Below, in pieces: positions 51,910-60,520 of a stretch of 64,000 nt of DNA. The DNA lies in the NCBI RefSeq assembly GCF_024609785.1, contig NZ_JANHJQ010000008.1, positions 145,292 through 209,291 on the forward strand, in the 5' to 3' direction. Below the pieces are notes generated by a model. That model saw nothing but the letters and a program-made list of their open reading frames with translations, did not search any database and was not told the origin of the DNA. The translations under genes and the position numbers were made by a program. This DNA is from Pseudalkalibacillus decolorationis (GTDB lineage: Bacteria; Bacillota; Bacilli; Bacillales; Fictibacillaceae). Every line of letters starts with the position of its first letter. The first letter of the stretch is position 1.

Positions 51910-52563
51910 TTAATTAGCTATGCCCTTTGGTGTATACCGTTTTTGAATCAATAATAAAATTCCGTCAGCAATCATAGCAAGAAAAGCGACAGCCAGCGAA
52001 CCGCTTATGATCAAGTAGTTGTCTCCACGACTAATCCCCTGTGTTATTAAAACACCCAATCCTCCTGCACCTATATAAGCGGCAATAACACCGATCCCGA
52101 TATTTAAAACGACAGCAGTGCGTATACCTGCCATGATTACAGGGAGGGCATTCGGAATTTCAACACGTAGTAGACGTTGATAGGTCTTCATACCAACTCC
52201 GACTGCTGCATCACGCATTTCAGGACTAACATTTTTAATAGCCGTGTATGTATTTCGAATAATCGGAAGCTGTGAATAAAGAACCAAAGCGACAAAGGCC
52301 GGAACAAATCCAATACCTTGATTAATCATTGAAAAGACGGGGATCATCACACCGAACAGAGCAATACTCGGAATCGTTAACGTGATAGAAGCCACTTGTA
52401 GAACCGTTCCTGCTAGATATTCATTTGTGGTCAAGTAAATTCCTAACGGGACCCCTATAATAAGTGCGACAATGATTGCTAACCCGACAAGCATTGCATG
52501 TTCGATTGTCAATTGAAGAATACGAGGCGCGTTCACATCAAGAAACCGTATCCACTCCTGCAA
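51910..52563 (-). CDS. osmoprotectant ABC transporter permease
   Basis: A 217-residue permease with five to six helices. The EAA loop is DAAVGVGMKTYQRLLRVEIP and the signature RTAVVLNIGIGVIAAYIGAG. The first conventional frame start is far upstream (52674) with no ribosome binding site; the TTG at 52563 has AAGGAGG 8 nt before it and yields LQEWIRFLDVNAPRILQ at the N-terminus, as in OpuCB/YehW. It is the first gene of the operon. Gene order permease-ATPase-permease-binding protein matches E. coli yehWXYZ rather than opuCABCD. Confidence 0.88.
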   Translation of the reverse strand: MQEWIRFLDVNAPRILQLTIEHAMLVGLAIIVALIIGVPLGIYLTTNEYLAGTVLQVASITLTIPSIALFGVMIPVFSMINQGIGFVPAFVALVLYSQLPIIRNTYTAIKNVSPEMRDAAVGVGMKTYQRLLRVEIPNALPVIMAGIRTAVVLNIGIGVIAAYIGAGGLGVLITQGISRGDNYLIISGSLAVAFLAMIADGILLLIQKRYTPKGIAN

Positions 52564-52748
52564 TTTTAAAGCCTCCTTTTGAAAGCGGAATGTTTTTTGC
52601 ATAGAAAACAAGTGCAAAATAAAGAGCCGATCAGATTTGATATACCTGTCGACCCTCTCGCTTATTATAACCATACCATATTTTTAACATTCTTTTATTT
52701 TCCAGTAGATTAGACAACTGTTATTTCGTTTGTATTTGTACTCGTACT

Positions 52749-53027
52749 TTACTGATTTTTATTTTGTTGGGCTTGGTTAGTAGCTTGAGGTTGTTGTTGT
52801 GCTTGTTGGAACTGTTGGTTTTGTTGAGCATTAGCTTGAGCCCCTGCTTGAGGTTGTGCTTGAGCTTGTTGAACTTGTTGTTGTGCTTGTTGAAGCTCTT
52901 GCTGTGCCTGCTGAAGCTGTTGTGGATTTGCGCTTTGTTGAGCTTGTTGCACAGCTTGTTCTGCGGCTTGTACCGCTTGTTGGAGCTGTTGCTGTTGTTG
53001 GTTGTTCGGTTGGTTTTGTTGTGGCAT
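52749..53027 (-). CDS. glutamine-rich low-complexity protein, 92 aa
   Basis: About half of the 92 residues are Gln (my count is 47), the rest mainly Ala, Asn and Pro. There is hardly any hydrophobic or charged residue beyond a few Val, Leu and one Phe. Segments such as LQQAVQAAEQAVQQAQQSAN and QAQQELQQAQQQVQQAQAQP look like a repetitive coiled-coil helix. An excellent ribosome binding site (AGGAGG, 9 nt) shows it is translated. I do not know the family; gamma-type SASPs and coat proteins of spores are Gln-rich, but the Ala-Gln pattern here differs. Frames on the other strand are shadows of this repeat. Confidence 0.75.
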   Translation of the reverse strand: MPQQNQPNNQQQQQLQQAVQAAEQAVQQAQQSANPQQLQQAQQELQQAQQQVQQAQAQPQAGAQANAQQNQQFQQAQQQPQATNQAQQNKNQ

Positions 53028-53164
53028 TACTGAAAACCTCCTGTAAAAATATTTTGTAGAGCCTATTAAAACTCAACATTTTTTAGAGTTTGCTATTGTC
53101 TCGAAAAATATACAAGAACACCATTAATTCTTTTAAGTCGTTAATTATTTATCGGTTTTCACAA

Positions 53165-54082
53165 TCAAAGACTCACTGTTGGTTCGAGCACGGTTATTGT
53201 TCGATTGATTGTGTTCATGTTAGTTATTGCTCCAATAGGAATTGCTGCTTTATAAATTCCGTGTCCGCTTGCAAGATTCGTCATAAGTGGTTTTCCAAGT
53301 GGAACAACAAAGTCGTTAATTAATTCTTCATAGGACTTACCATAAGACACCGGGCAATCGGTACAGTCACCCATGATAATACCAATACAATCATCGAATT
53401 TTCCCGCCATTTTTAAATGATTCATATACCTATAAACAGTATTAATCGGTTCATGCGTCTCTTCTAGAAACAGAATTTTTCCCTTTGTATCTATTTCGAA
53501 AGGCGTTCCCAGTGTGCCGATAAAAGATGTGAGATTACCACCGACGATGCGACCTGTTACCAAGCCAGGAACTCTGCCAATTAGCGGTCTTGCAGGAGGA
53601 TTCTCTATTTGATTCGTTGATGTTATCGTGGAAGTGACAGAATAGAACTGATTAAAATTGTACACCGGGGTTTCAGGAGTAAAGTCAATAAGCATAAGAC
53701 TATGGAACGTTATTAATCCTGTACATTGAGATAGAAAATTTAATAATACAGTAATGTCGCTATATCCCGAAATGATTTTTGGATTCTGCTGGATGATTTC
53801 ATAATTAAGGTAGGGAAGGATTCCGGCTACACCTACCCCTCCTCTTGTAGGTAGAATCATCTTAACCTGTTCATTTTGAAACATGTTCATCAAATCAAAT
53901 GCACGTTCTTGAGCGGTGGCCGCAAGAAACCCGTTTTGGGAATATACATATTGTCCTACTATTATATTAAATCCCATATTTCTCAATGTATTGATTCGAG
54001 CATTAATAACCCCCGCATCCAATGGGCTACCTAAAGTAACGATTCCAATGGTATCACCTTGTTGTAAAATAGGTGGTCGCAT
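53165..54082 (-). CDS. LD-carboxypeptidase-like S66 peptidase
   Basis: A 305-residue S66 peptidase (LdcA/MccF/YkfA type). LdcA trims the terminal D-Ala from muropeptide tetrapeptides during wall recycling; MccF relatives detoxify microcin C. The N-terminus is LQQGDTIGIVTLGSPLDAGV. The catalytic Ser is in SGYSDITVLLNF, Glu in ILFLEETHEPI, and His in NLASGHGIYKA. There is no signal peptide, so it is cytosolic. Good GGGG-rich ribosome binding site upstream. Confidence 0.9.
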   Translation of the reverse strand: MRPPILQQGDTIGIVTLGSPLDAGVINARINTLRNMGFNIIVGQYVYSQNGFLAATAQERAFDLMNMFQNEQVKMILPTRGGVGVAGILPYLNYEIIQQNPKIISGYSDITVLLNFLSQCTGLITFHSLMLIDFTPETPVYNFNQFYSVTSTITSTNQIENPPARPLIGRVPGLVTGRIVGGNLTSFIGTLGTPFEIDTKGKILFLEETHEPINTVYRYMNHLKMAGKFDDCIGIIMGDCTDCPVSYGKSYEELINDFVVPLGKPLMTNLASGHGIYKAAIPIGAITNMNTINRTITVLEPTVSL

Positions 54083-54264
54083 ATATACGTTTACCCCCTC
54101 ATATATTCCTTCATGTGATGAAAATTGAAAGAATGAAATCCTCCATCTTACCCTCTTATCATATTATTGGATAAACGCCGATTACATTCGTGTTATTTCA
54201 TATCCTAATAAAAGAACATGCATAATTTTGTCCTACCTTCATATTGAAACTTCCTTTAATCACG

Positions 54265-54420
54265 TAAGAAAAGCGCAAGCGCCCTGCTTAGCCACGAAGG
54301 TCACTGGAAGACCGACGAGGAGGCTGTTGCCGCCGCAGGAGGCCTGAAGTGATCCAAGTGGTTGGGCGCTGAAGCTGGACATTACATCCATGCCGCAAAC
54401 TTCTATACTTTCTTAACGTC
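54265..54420. repeat. MITE-like repeat, family B copy 2
   Basis: CACGTAAGAAAAGCGCAAGC at the left end and ATACTTTCTTAACGTCC at the right give imperfect terminal inverted repeats. It is almost identical to the copy at 63154-63310. Confidence 0.85.
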
Positions 54421-54501
54421 CAAAAAAGGACTACCCCGCAAGAAGGTAGCCTTTTCACATATCCTTAGTTGTATATCAAAATAATGTAATATTCATGTAG
54501 T

Positions 54502-55059
54502 TTATCGGTAATTGTTATGATTTGGTTGAAACAAGTCTTCCTGACTATTTCTTACATCAGAAAAATGATCGACATTGTAATGACCATAAAGTATTTCATT
54601 ATGATGATTGATTATCTGTTCGGCAGATAAGGTTGATGAATCTGTCGTTGAATGCCCATCCCTAACCAAAGTTACATCAAAATGGTTTACAGTTGCACTT
54701 CTGACAGCTGTGTCAATGCAATGTTCTGTTTTACATCCCATTATAACTAGATGTTCAACCTTTTCTTCCTTTAAAAAGCTCATTAATGGAGTTCCATAAA
54801 ACGAATTTGTTGCTTCTTTATCATATATTTTAGAATTAGGAGGAACTTTAATTTCCTGATGGATTTGAAACCCTTTACCTTTGCCCTCGGCGACATCTTT
54901 ATCTCTTACAAAGACTACTAACGAATCTGATTCTAATGCTTTGTTTATAACCAAATTAATATTACCCAACAGTTTTTCTTTATTTAAAACACTCATCTCT
55001 TTTTGATTGCCTTCAATTAATTCTTGTTGGGCATCAATAACCAGCAAAGCTTGATTCAT
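54502..55059 (-). CDS. isochorismatase-family cysteine hydrolase
   Basis: A 185-residue hydrolase of the isochorismatase/nicotinamidase family. The catalytic Asp is in ALLVIDAQQELIEG, a Lys is in VFVRDKDVAEGKGK, and the nucleophilic Cys is in MGCKTEHCIDTAVRSATVN. The NSFYGTPLMSFLKEEKVEHLV segment is characteristic. The substrate may be nicotinamide, a ureido acid or another amide; nothing nearby decides. Confidence 0.9.
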   Translation of the reverse strand: MNQALLVIDAQQELIEGNQKEMSVLNKEKLLGNINLVINKALESDSLVVFVRDKDVAEGKGKGFQIHQEIKVPPNSKIYDKEATNSFYGTPLMSFLKEEKVEHLVIMGCKTEHCIDTAVRSATVNHFDVTLVRDGHSTTDSSTLSAEQIINHHNEILYGHYNVDHFSDVRNSQEDLFQPNHNNYR

Positions 55060-55260
55060 AAAAAAACTCCTTTTAAGTTAATTTTTAAACCTTCCTTAAA
55101 AGTACCCGCTCAATTTTAATAATCATAAAAATCGCCCCCTTAAAAATATTTAAAAGTGTTAGAAACATATACAAAATAATATTTCTTACATATTACTGTT
55201 TCGACAAAAAATATGAGATAACCTTTTTTTGAGAGATCGATATCGAACAGCCATAACGTT

Positions 55261-55841
55261 TCAAGCGTTCGGTCTCCACTCCCTATGGACTTTAATTTTT
55301 ATCAGCCAAAAAACACCTAGTCCCAATGCATCAGCAAAAATAAGTGTAACCATCTCCACGCCGATCAAATCTGAAAGGATCCCTCCGAAAAGCATTCCAG
55401 CTAAACCACCTAACCCCCACAGTTCATTGTATTTTCCAATTAAGAATCCACGATTTTGTTCATCTGCTACATCCAATACAGTTAAAAATCCTCCAAGGCG
55501 TAGGAATGACCATGCCACACCCTATAAACAGCGCATCAATAACAATAACCAAAACCCACTCAAATAACCGTAAGAGAAGGTCGTTATTGCAGCTAGCACC
55601 ACTGCGATAAGCATTCCTGTCCTTTTACTGATCCGGTGATACAGCCAGCCAACGAATGGATTGAGTGGTAATCTTACAAATCGATTAACAGACAAAATAC
55701 CCCTACTTGCCATAATGCCGTCAAACCGAAACTTTCCCAATAGATGGGCAAGACTATATAAAGCATCGTGTCACCAAGTAAACAAACTGCAGTTATCAAA
55801 GCAATCAATATAACTGGCTTTTCAGCTTCACTCCTGTTCAT
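55261..55841 (-). pseudogene. MFS transporter, truncated and frameshifted
   Basis: Three frames together give the first half of a major facilitator. Helix 1 follows MNRSEAEKPVILIALITAVC (start 55841). The frame shifts near 55700 to GILSVNRFVRLPLNPFVGWL and YHRISKRTGML (loop 2-3). It shifts again near 55520 to FLRLGGFLTVLDVADEQNRG, with the last visible helices in LAGMLFGGILSDLIGVEMVT. Then comes a stop after KVHREWRPNA. Helices 7-12 are missing. It is a decayed gene with two frameshifts and a 3' truncation. Confidence 0.82.
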
Positions 55842-55933
55842 ATAATCTCTCCCGACTTCTTTACTTCTTTTACATCCAGTATATAACGTCGGGGTTGAAG
55901 TAGTTATTTTTAAAACTCTCTCATGAAATAAAA

Positions 55934-55984
55934 GGGGCTGACCCAAAAAGGAAGACAATAAAAATGTTCCTTTGGGTCAGCCTC
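55934..55984. terminator. long hairpin terminator
   Basis: GGCTGACCCAAA (55936-55947) pairs with TTTGGGTCAGCC (55971-55982). A similar GGCTGACC stem occurs at 3018-3062. Confidence 0.75.
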
Positions 55985-56245
55985 ATTAAATTGTTTATTT
56001 TGGTGTAAAAAGCTTTACACCACAGAAATCCTTAGCATGGTGGGCAATCGGTCTTGGGTCGTTGCATTAATTATCCCGTACCTTAGTTGACAACGGTAAT
56101 CATTATTTATGGAACTTGGTTGAATGAAAAAATAAATGATCTGAAACATCACATTTTTAATATCACCTTTATAAATAGGGAATCTCGTTAGCATACCTGA
56201 AGTTTTATACAATAAGAGATTTGCTTCAAAGTGAAAGATAAAGAT

Positions 56246-56272
56246 GGTTGGATCCTTTAAAAGGATCCAACC
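56246..56272 (-). terminator. terminator of the acidic lipoprotein gene
   Basis: A perfect stem, GGTTGGATCC-TTTAAAA-GGATCCAACC, just past the lipoprotein stop. Confidence 0.85.
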
Positions 56273-56278
56273 ACTGAA

Positions 56279-56563
56279 TTAGTTATCTTTATTATTTTCA
56301 TCATCAATATCCTCTGGATCCTCTATTGGGTCTTCTGGATCTGGATCTTGATCCTTTTCATCATCCTTATTTGGGGTATCATTTTCATCGACACCAGGTG
56401 CGTTTTCGTCTCCAATTGGATCAATATCATCAGTATCATCCATATTTTCAGTTGTTGGAGCTTGTTCTTCCTCCGGAGACGGCTCTTGATTATTGTTACA
56501 GCCCACTACCATCATAGCGGATAAAAATATGCTCGTTAACATAAGAAGCCATTTCTGATTCAT
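56279..56563 (-). CDS. acidic lipoprotein, 94 aa
   Basis: A signal peptide with lipobox (KWLLMLTSIFLSAMMVVGCN) is followed by a highly acidic, disordered tail of Asp, Glu, Pro and Asn, for example PSPEEEQAPTTENMDDTDDI and DPDPEDPIEDPEDIDDENNK. It is anchored to the outer face of the membrane. The Asp-Pro-Glu-Asp repeats could bind calcium or act as a spacer; no domain is recognised. ATG 56563 has AAAGGGGA 8 nt upstream; the ATG at 56569 overlaps that site. Confidence 0.75.
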   Translation of the reverse strand: MNQKWLLMLTSIFLSAMMVVGCNNNQEPSPEEEQAPTTENMDDTDDIDPIGDENAPGVDENDTPNKDDEKDQDPDPEDPIEDPEDIDDENNKDN

Positions 56564-56767
56564 GGTCATTCCCCTTTCATTGTTTGATATATAGCCTGAG
56601 ATCCTTGTTATCTTTTCCCGTAGGAAGGTAATTATGCTTACTTATCAAAATTAAAAATTAAGAGAAGAAGCCTTTTAAGATTGCTTCCCACTAAACAAAG
56701 AAGTTTTCGAAATCTGATCTATGTAAAAAATAAACAATGAACATCGCTAATTTTGCGACTTAAACAA

Positions 56768-56800
56768 AGTCCGGTTTCCCCTTTGTGGGAATACCGGACT
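56768..56800. terminator. hairpin, orphan terminator candidate
   Basis: AGTCCGGT pairs with ACCGGACT, with an inner TTCCC/GGGAA stem. Confidence 0.55.
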
Positions 56801-57184
56801 CTGTTGAGTCATTTTAAGCTAGGACCATACAGAATCATTAGTTTTGAGTTCTGAATCCTCCTCTAAATCAGTTTAAGATCGTCCCGTGGGATATAAATAT
56901 TACCCCAAATTCGTGTTGGAAGCATTTTGCCATTTACTGACCTCTACCCATTACAGCTATATTTTATAGTATGACAACGGACTAAATTGGTGTGTTTGTA
57001 TTGGTGGCATAATTTGATGGGACTTATTCACCTGTAATCTATACTTTAATTATATCAAAAATTAAGTAATCTTTTTTACATAGCCTGCTATTAATTCGCG
57101 AATTCGGGTATTTATTGAATTAAAAACATATAATTTGGAAACAGTAACTACATCAAGTAACAACATCTTAGAGTTACTGTCTGT

Positions 57185-57203
57185 GCCCCTGGGTGTCAGG
57201 GGC
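57185..57203 (+). terminator. hairpin terminator candidate
   Basis: GCCCCTG-GGTGT-CAGGGGC followed by TTATTTATTAT. No intact plus-strand gene precedes it. Confidence 0.6.
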
Positions 57204-57309
57204 TTATTTATTATCAAATACGTGCAAGTACAAATACAAAAAATTGATAGACTTTTGCTTCATAAAAACTGTGTCTAGAAACTGATAAATTTATCGACTC
57301 ACTAATTAA

Positions 57310-57733
57310 TTAACCTCCTATTTGTATATTTCGTTTTACTCTTCCTGGTAATTTATCTCCCCAGATATGGATGAACAAAACTCCAAATAGCGTGATTGCC
57401 CCTCCTACCACAGAAAGGATAGTCGGCACCTCTCCAAGCCACATCCATGCAATCACAAATGCAAGAGCCGGTGTTAGGTAAAGGGAACTTGTTGCCTCTG
57501 ACGCTCCTACACGTGATGTAACGTAGGCTAATGCAAGATAAGGAATAACCGTAGGGATGAGACCTAAGTATACAATGCTAAGTGTTGATTCTATAGATGA
57601 TTTCGTTATTTCACTAGTTAATCCCGGGAGGAAGAAAAGCATAAATAGCGTACCTGCCCAAATCGTATAGGTAGTAAATTCCAGAAATCCATACTTTTTT
57701 AAATAACGTGCTTCAAATAAACGATAAAGATTA
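57310..57733 (-). pseudogene. EamA/DMT transporter, C-terminal half only
   Basis: The frame runs from a stop at about 57735 through LYRLFEARYLKKYGFLEFTT, then IWAGTLFMLFFLPGL, GLIPTVIPYLALAYVTSRVG and VIAWMWLGEVPTILSVVGGA. This is the second EamA repeat of a ten-helix drug/metabolite transporter. The first five helices and any start codon are missing; upstream is a hairpin and non-coding sequence. An internal ATG at 57642 exists, but without a ribosome binding site. It is a 5'-truncated remnant. Confidence 0.8.
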
Positions 57734-57768
57734 TTTATTTTTTATCGGTAAAGGTAAATAGATAACGA

Positions 57769-57797
57769 TGAGCTGTTTTTGGTGCAGCTCTTTTTTT
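57769..57797 (+). terminator. orphan rho-independent terminator
   Basis: GAGCTG-TTTTTGGTG-CAGCTC followed directly by T7. No plus-strand gene lies upstream, so the gene it served is probably gone. Confidence 0.7.
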
Positions 57798-57799
57798 AT

Positions 57800-59054
57800 T
57801 GAAGAATTTTTAATTCCAATCGTTGACAATTAATATTAACTTTATATGGAAATCATGAACGGTATACTTCACAAGTAAATTCCATAATATTAATACAACA
57901 TAATATTAATACAAAATGAAATCCTTATGTTTGGGGTGAACGTATAGACTACGACGCAAGATTTTCACATTTCTAACGGTTGGTATGTTGTCCTTAGCAA
58001 TATATAGTTTTCAAAAAAATTTAGGTTCGATTCAGTGTGGAGAGGCCTTTACCATACCAATTGACACTCTTAATATTCAAGATAATGATTGAAGAACGTC
58101 TTATTTCATTGCTAAATTCCATTAAATGAATCATTAATATGTAAAGGTGGTTTCGGGACTCGTGCAGCAGCTGTTCAAAGAAATGATCAAAAAGACAATC
58201 AATACAGTCCTTGCTTTTTATGATTTTGAGTATGAACACATTTATAAAAGAATAAAGTGACACTGTAACTCAGTTGATTTTAAACTACATGTAAACACTT
58301 AGGATTATTTCGAATACTAATGGTGTTTGTCCCAATTATTTTACCATCGGGATTTAATGGATGCTGTTAAGTCTTCGCCTAGATTATTGTAGGGATTGAC
58401 TTTGTAAGCGTTTTCAATTAAAATAAAAATTAGGTTGAACAACAAATGTGGTTGTTATGGTTTCCGGCGTAGGTGGGGCCGGTAGCACAGTTAAAGCCCT
58501 GATATGGGTTCCTTTTTAATTTTACATGAACTTCATAGAATAAAAGCAATGAGGATTAGAAAAAACGGGATCCAAGTTTCCCATTTTTCTGGTCTTTTAT
58601 TTTTTCATTAATTAACATGACGTATTAATATTTGTACTTTAGTAGGCAAGACAGAAAGAAAACTCTAATTAACTAAAAATTACGGAGATGTGAGGTAAAA
58701 AGATTATCTTATTCATGTGAAAAGAATGAAAAAGAAAAAAGTTATTTAAACATTACTTGAAATAGATACGAAAAAATACGTTAGTAACTATGCAATAAAA
58801 TTAAAAAGGAGACCAATCTAAGCAGTACGCAGCTGGTTATGATTAGTTTCCTCAGTTTTTCCGTATATATACGATGATATCTTTTTTAGGAACCTCTTTT
58901 AATTCTTTAATCGTTCATTTTTACATGCTTAGCTAGCGCATCTACTTGAATTTCAAGGTAATCAATATTATGTTCAAAAATAATTACCCATATAACAAAA
59001 ATAAATTTTTGAGTTATAGATATTTCAACGTATATCTTTATGGTTTAATAAGCT
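57800..59054. other. gene-poor region of about 1.25 kb
   Basis: No gene with start, ribosome binding site and coding-like composition on either strand. Two short plus-strand frames without starts look protein-like: YVKVVSGLVQQLFKEMIKKT (about 58138-58260) and VVVMVSGVGGAGSTVKALIW (about 58448-58520). They may be remnants. A weak stem lies near 58566-58590. The region separates the EamA remnant from the spoVA operon. Confidence 0.45.
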
Positions 59055-59915
59055 TTAATTTCTTAACAAAGGAGTTACTTTATCGATCGCTCCTTGTAAT
59101 TTACCACCGTTTTTGGTGTACATGTGTTTTGCTTCTTTTGCTTTTGTTTCAAGAGCAAACAATTCTAAGTCAGCTTGACATTTCTTTAGTGTAGCTAGTA
59201 ATAGCGGTTTTTCTTGAGGTGATGGAACTTGAAGTTTATCATCAAATAAATCGACCGTTAATTGTCCGTAAGAATCGACTTGCCCCAAAAAGACGTTCTC
59301 GATACTGACCCCTAGTTTATCCAGTTCAGTATTTAACCACTTCCGACTTTGCCCAATCGTTGATAAAGGTTCATCCAATATTTCTCCATCCATGATCACG
59401 TTCTGTGGCTCCTTAATTGGAGCAACAGCCAGGTTAAGATCTTTCGCAGTTAAAGGCTGATTTTCTTTCTTCAAAAGTACACTCAAATCACCAGTCGGCT
59501 CTAAAATAGCGAACTCTACATCCGCTGCTTGAAATACATCCTTCTTTCGAAGCAATTCCAACAACTCGTCCGTTGTATATTTTTCTTTCTTTAAATTATC
59601 CTCCATGACTTTCCCATCTTTTATGAATACGGTGCCTTTCCCTTCGATAAAATCACGAACTTTTTTACTTTTTAAAGATACTAAACCAGCAACAAAAGGA
59701 GCAGCAGCAAATATCACAATTCCAAGTATTCCATTAAAAATGTTTCGCTCCAGTCCCATCGCCACCTCTGCTGCGATACTACCAATCGTAATCCCTGATA
59801 CATACTCAAAAAACGAAAGTTCAGACAGTTGTTTTTTACCAAGCCATTTGGTAACTAAGAAAAGAACAATGAGAAAAGTGAAAGAACGAACGACCACATC
59901 CAACCAATCTGGCAT
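59055..59915 (-). CDS. 2duf: 2Duf protein: DUF421 (YetF-like) membrane protein with DUF1657 tail
   Basis: A 286-residue protein. N-terminal helices (FTFLIVLFLVTKWLGKKQLS, ELSFFEYVSGITIGSIAAEV) and the two DUF421/YetF soluble repeats lead to a C-terminal DUF1657-like helical tail (LLLATLKKCQADLELFALET, then IDKVTPLLRN). The tail resembles the separate DUF1657 proteins at 59949 and 62757. This fusion is the last core gene of spoVA2mob operons, where 2Duf is reported to raise spore wet-heat resistance through the inner membrane. It lies 34 bp after the preceding DUF1657 gene with a GGGAGG site. Confidence 0.9.
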   Translation of the reverse strand: MPDWLDVVVRSFTFLIVLFLVTKWLGKKQLSELSFFEYVSGITIGSIAAEVAMGLERNIFNGILGIVIFAAAPFVAGLVSLKSKKVRDFIEGKGTVFIKDGKVMEDNLKKEKYTTDELLELLRKKDVFQAADVEFAILEPTGDLSVLLKKENQPLTAKDLNLAVAPIKEPQNVIMDGEILDEPLSTIGQSRKWLNTELDKLGVSIENVFLGQVDSYGQLTVDLFDDKLQVPSPQEKPLLLATLKKCQADLELFALETKAKEAKHMYTKNGGKLQGAIDKVTPLLRN

Positions 59916-59948
59916 TTTTAAGCACCTCCCGATACATACGTATTTCAG

Positions 59949-60155
59949 TTAAAAACCTTTATACTGCAATTCTTCCTGTTCCAATTCACCCACTCGTTTT
60001 TCTAAATCGAGGACCACTTCATGTGTGACCAACATGGTTTCATGGAGATTACGTTTTGCCTCTATATCTTGTGTCCGCAACGCTAAACTGGACAAACCAG
60101 CTTCGATGCTTTTCAAGCTCGATAAACATTGTTTCACTTGGGAACCAACCGTCAT
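59949..60155 (-). CDS. DUF1657 protein, second copy in the spoVA operon
   Basis: A 68-residue helical protein starting MTVGSQVKQCLSSLKSIEAG and continuing LSSLALRTQDIEAKRNLHET. The DUF1657 family is almost confined to spore formers and to spoVA2mob-type operons; its molecular role is unknown. ATG 60155 has GGAGG 9 nt upstream. The N-terminal MTVGSQVKQ is identical to that of the copy at 62757-62963. Confidence 0.9.
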   Translation of the reverse strand: MTVGSQVKQCLSSLKSIEAGLSSLALRTQDIEAKRNLHETMLVTHEVVLDLEKRVGELEQEELQYKGF

Positions 60156-60168
60156 CACAAGTTCCTCC

Positions 60169-60519
60169 TTATCCTTTTGGTTTAAATAATAAAGCACCAA
60201 TCATGCCAAAAATAATGGCAGCTGAGATACCTGCGCTAGTAACTTGAAACATACCGGTGACAACACCAACTAATCCATGTTTTTCTGCTTCAGCCATAGC
60301 CCCATGTACAAGGGAGTTACCAAAACTAGTGATCGGGACCGTCGCACCCGCTCCAGCAAAATCAATAAATGGTTCATATAAGCCAAAACCATCCAATAGC
60401 GCCCCAATCACGACAAACGTACTTAGTGTATGGGCTGGAGTAAGTTTAAACACATCAAACATAATTTGCCCAATCACACAAATAAGTCCTCCAACAACAA
60501 AAGCCCAAAAAAAGATCAT
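60169..60519 (-). CDS. spoVAEb: stage V sporulation protein AE (SpoVAEb)
   Basis: A 116-residue inner-membrane protein with three to four helices ([60 protein letters not shown]) and the family core [19 protein letters not shown]. It is part of the SpoVA channel that moves Ca2+-dipicolinic acid into the forespore and out at germination. The ATG at 60519 follows the spoVAD stop after one base. Confidence 0.95.
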   Translation of the reverse strand: MIFFWAFVVGGLICVIGQIMFDVFKLTPAHTLSTFVVIGALLDGFGLYEPFIDFAGAGATVPITSFGNSLVHGAMAEAEKHGLVGVVTGMFQVTSAGISAAIIFGMIGALLFKPKG

Positions 60520-60520
60520 G

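Larger units (their letters stand above)
56570..57305. other. intergenic region of about 740 bp with two hairpins
   Basis: Holds two terminator-like stems (56768-56800 and 57185-57203) with no genes they could serve. On the minus strand around 56869-56940 a short frame without a start reads LPTRIWGNIYIPRDDLKLI before a stop and could be the tail of a lost gene. The rest is AT-rich and apparently empty. Confidence 0.4.

Noticed and set aside
52764..53079. Leu- or Ser/Thr-rich frames overlapping the Gln-rich gene
   Set aside because: CAG/CAA repeats give open frames in every reading; only the Gln frame has a proper AGGAGG and ATG.
58021..58263. 80-codon frame on the minus strand in the gene-poor region
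   Set aside because: Ile/Leu/Ser-rich AT-driven composition, no ribosome binding site and no family resemblance.
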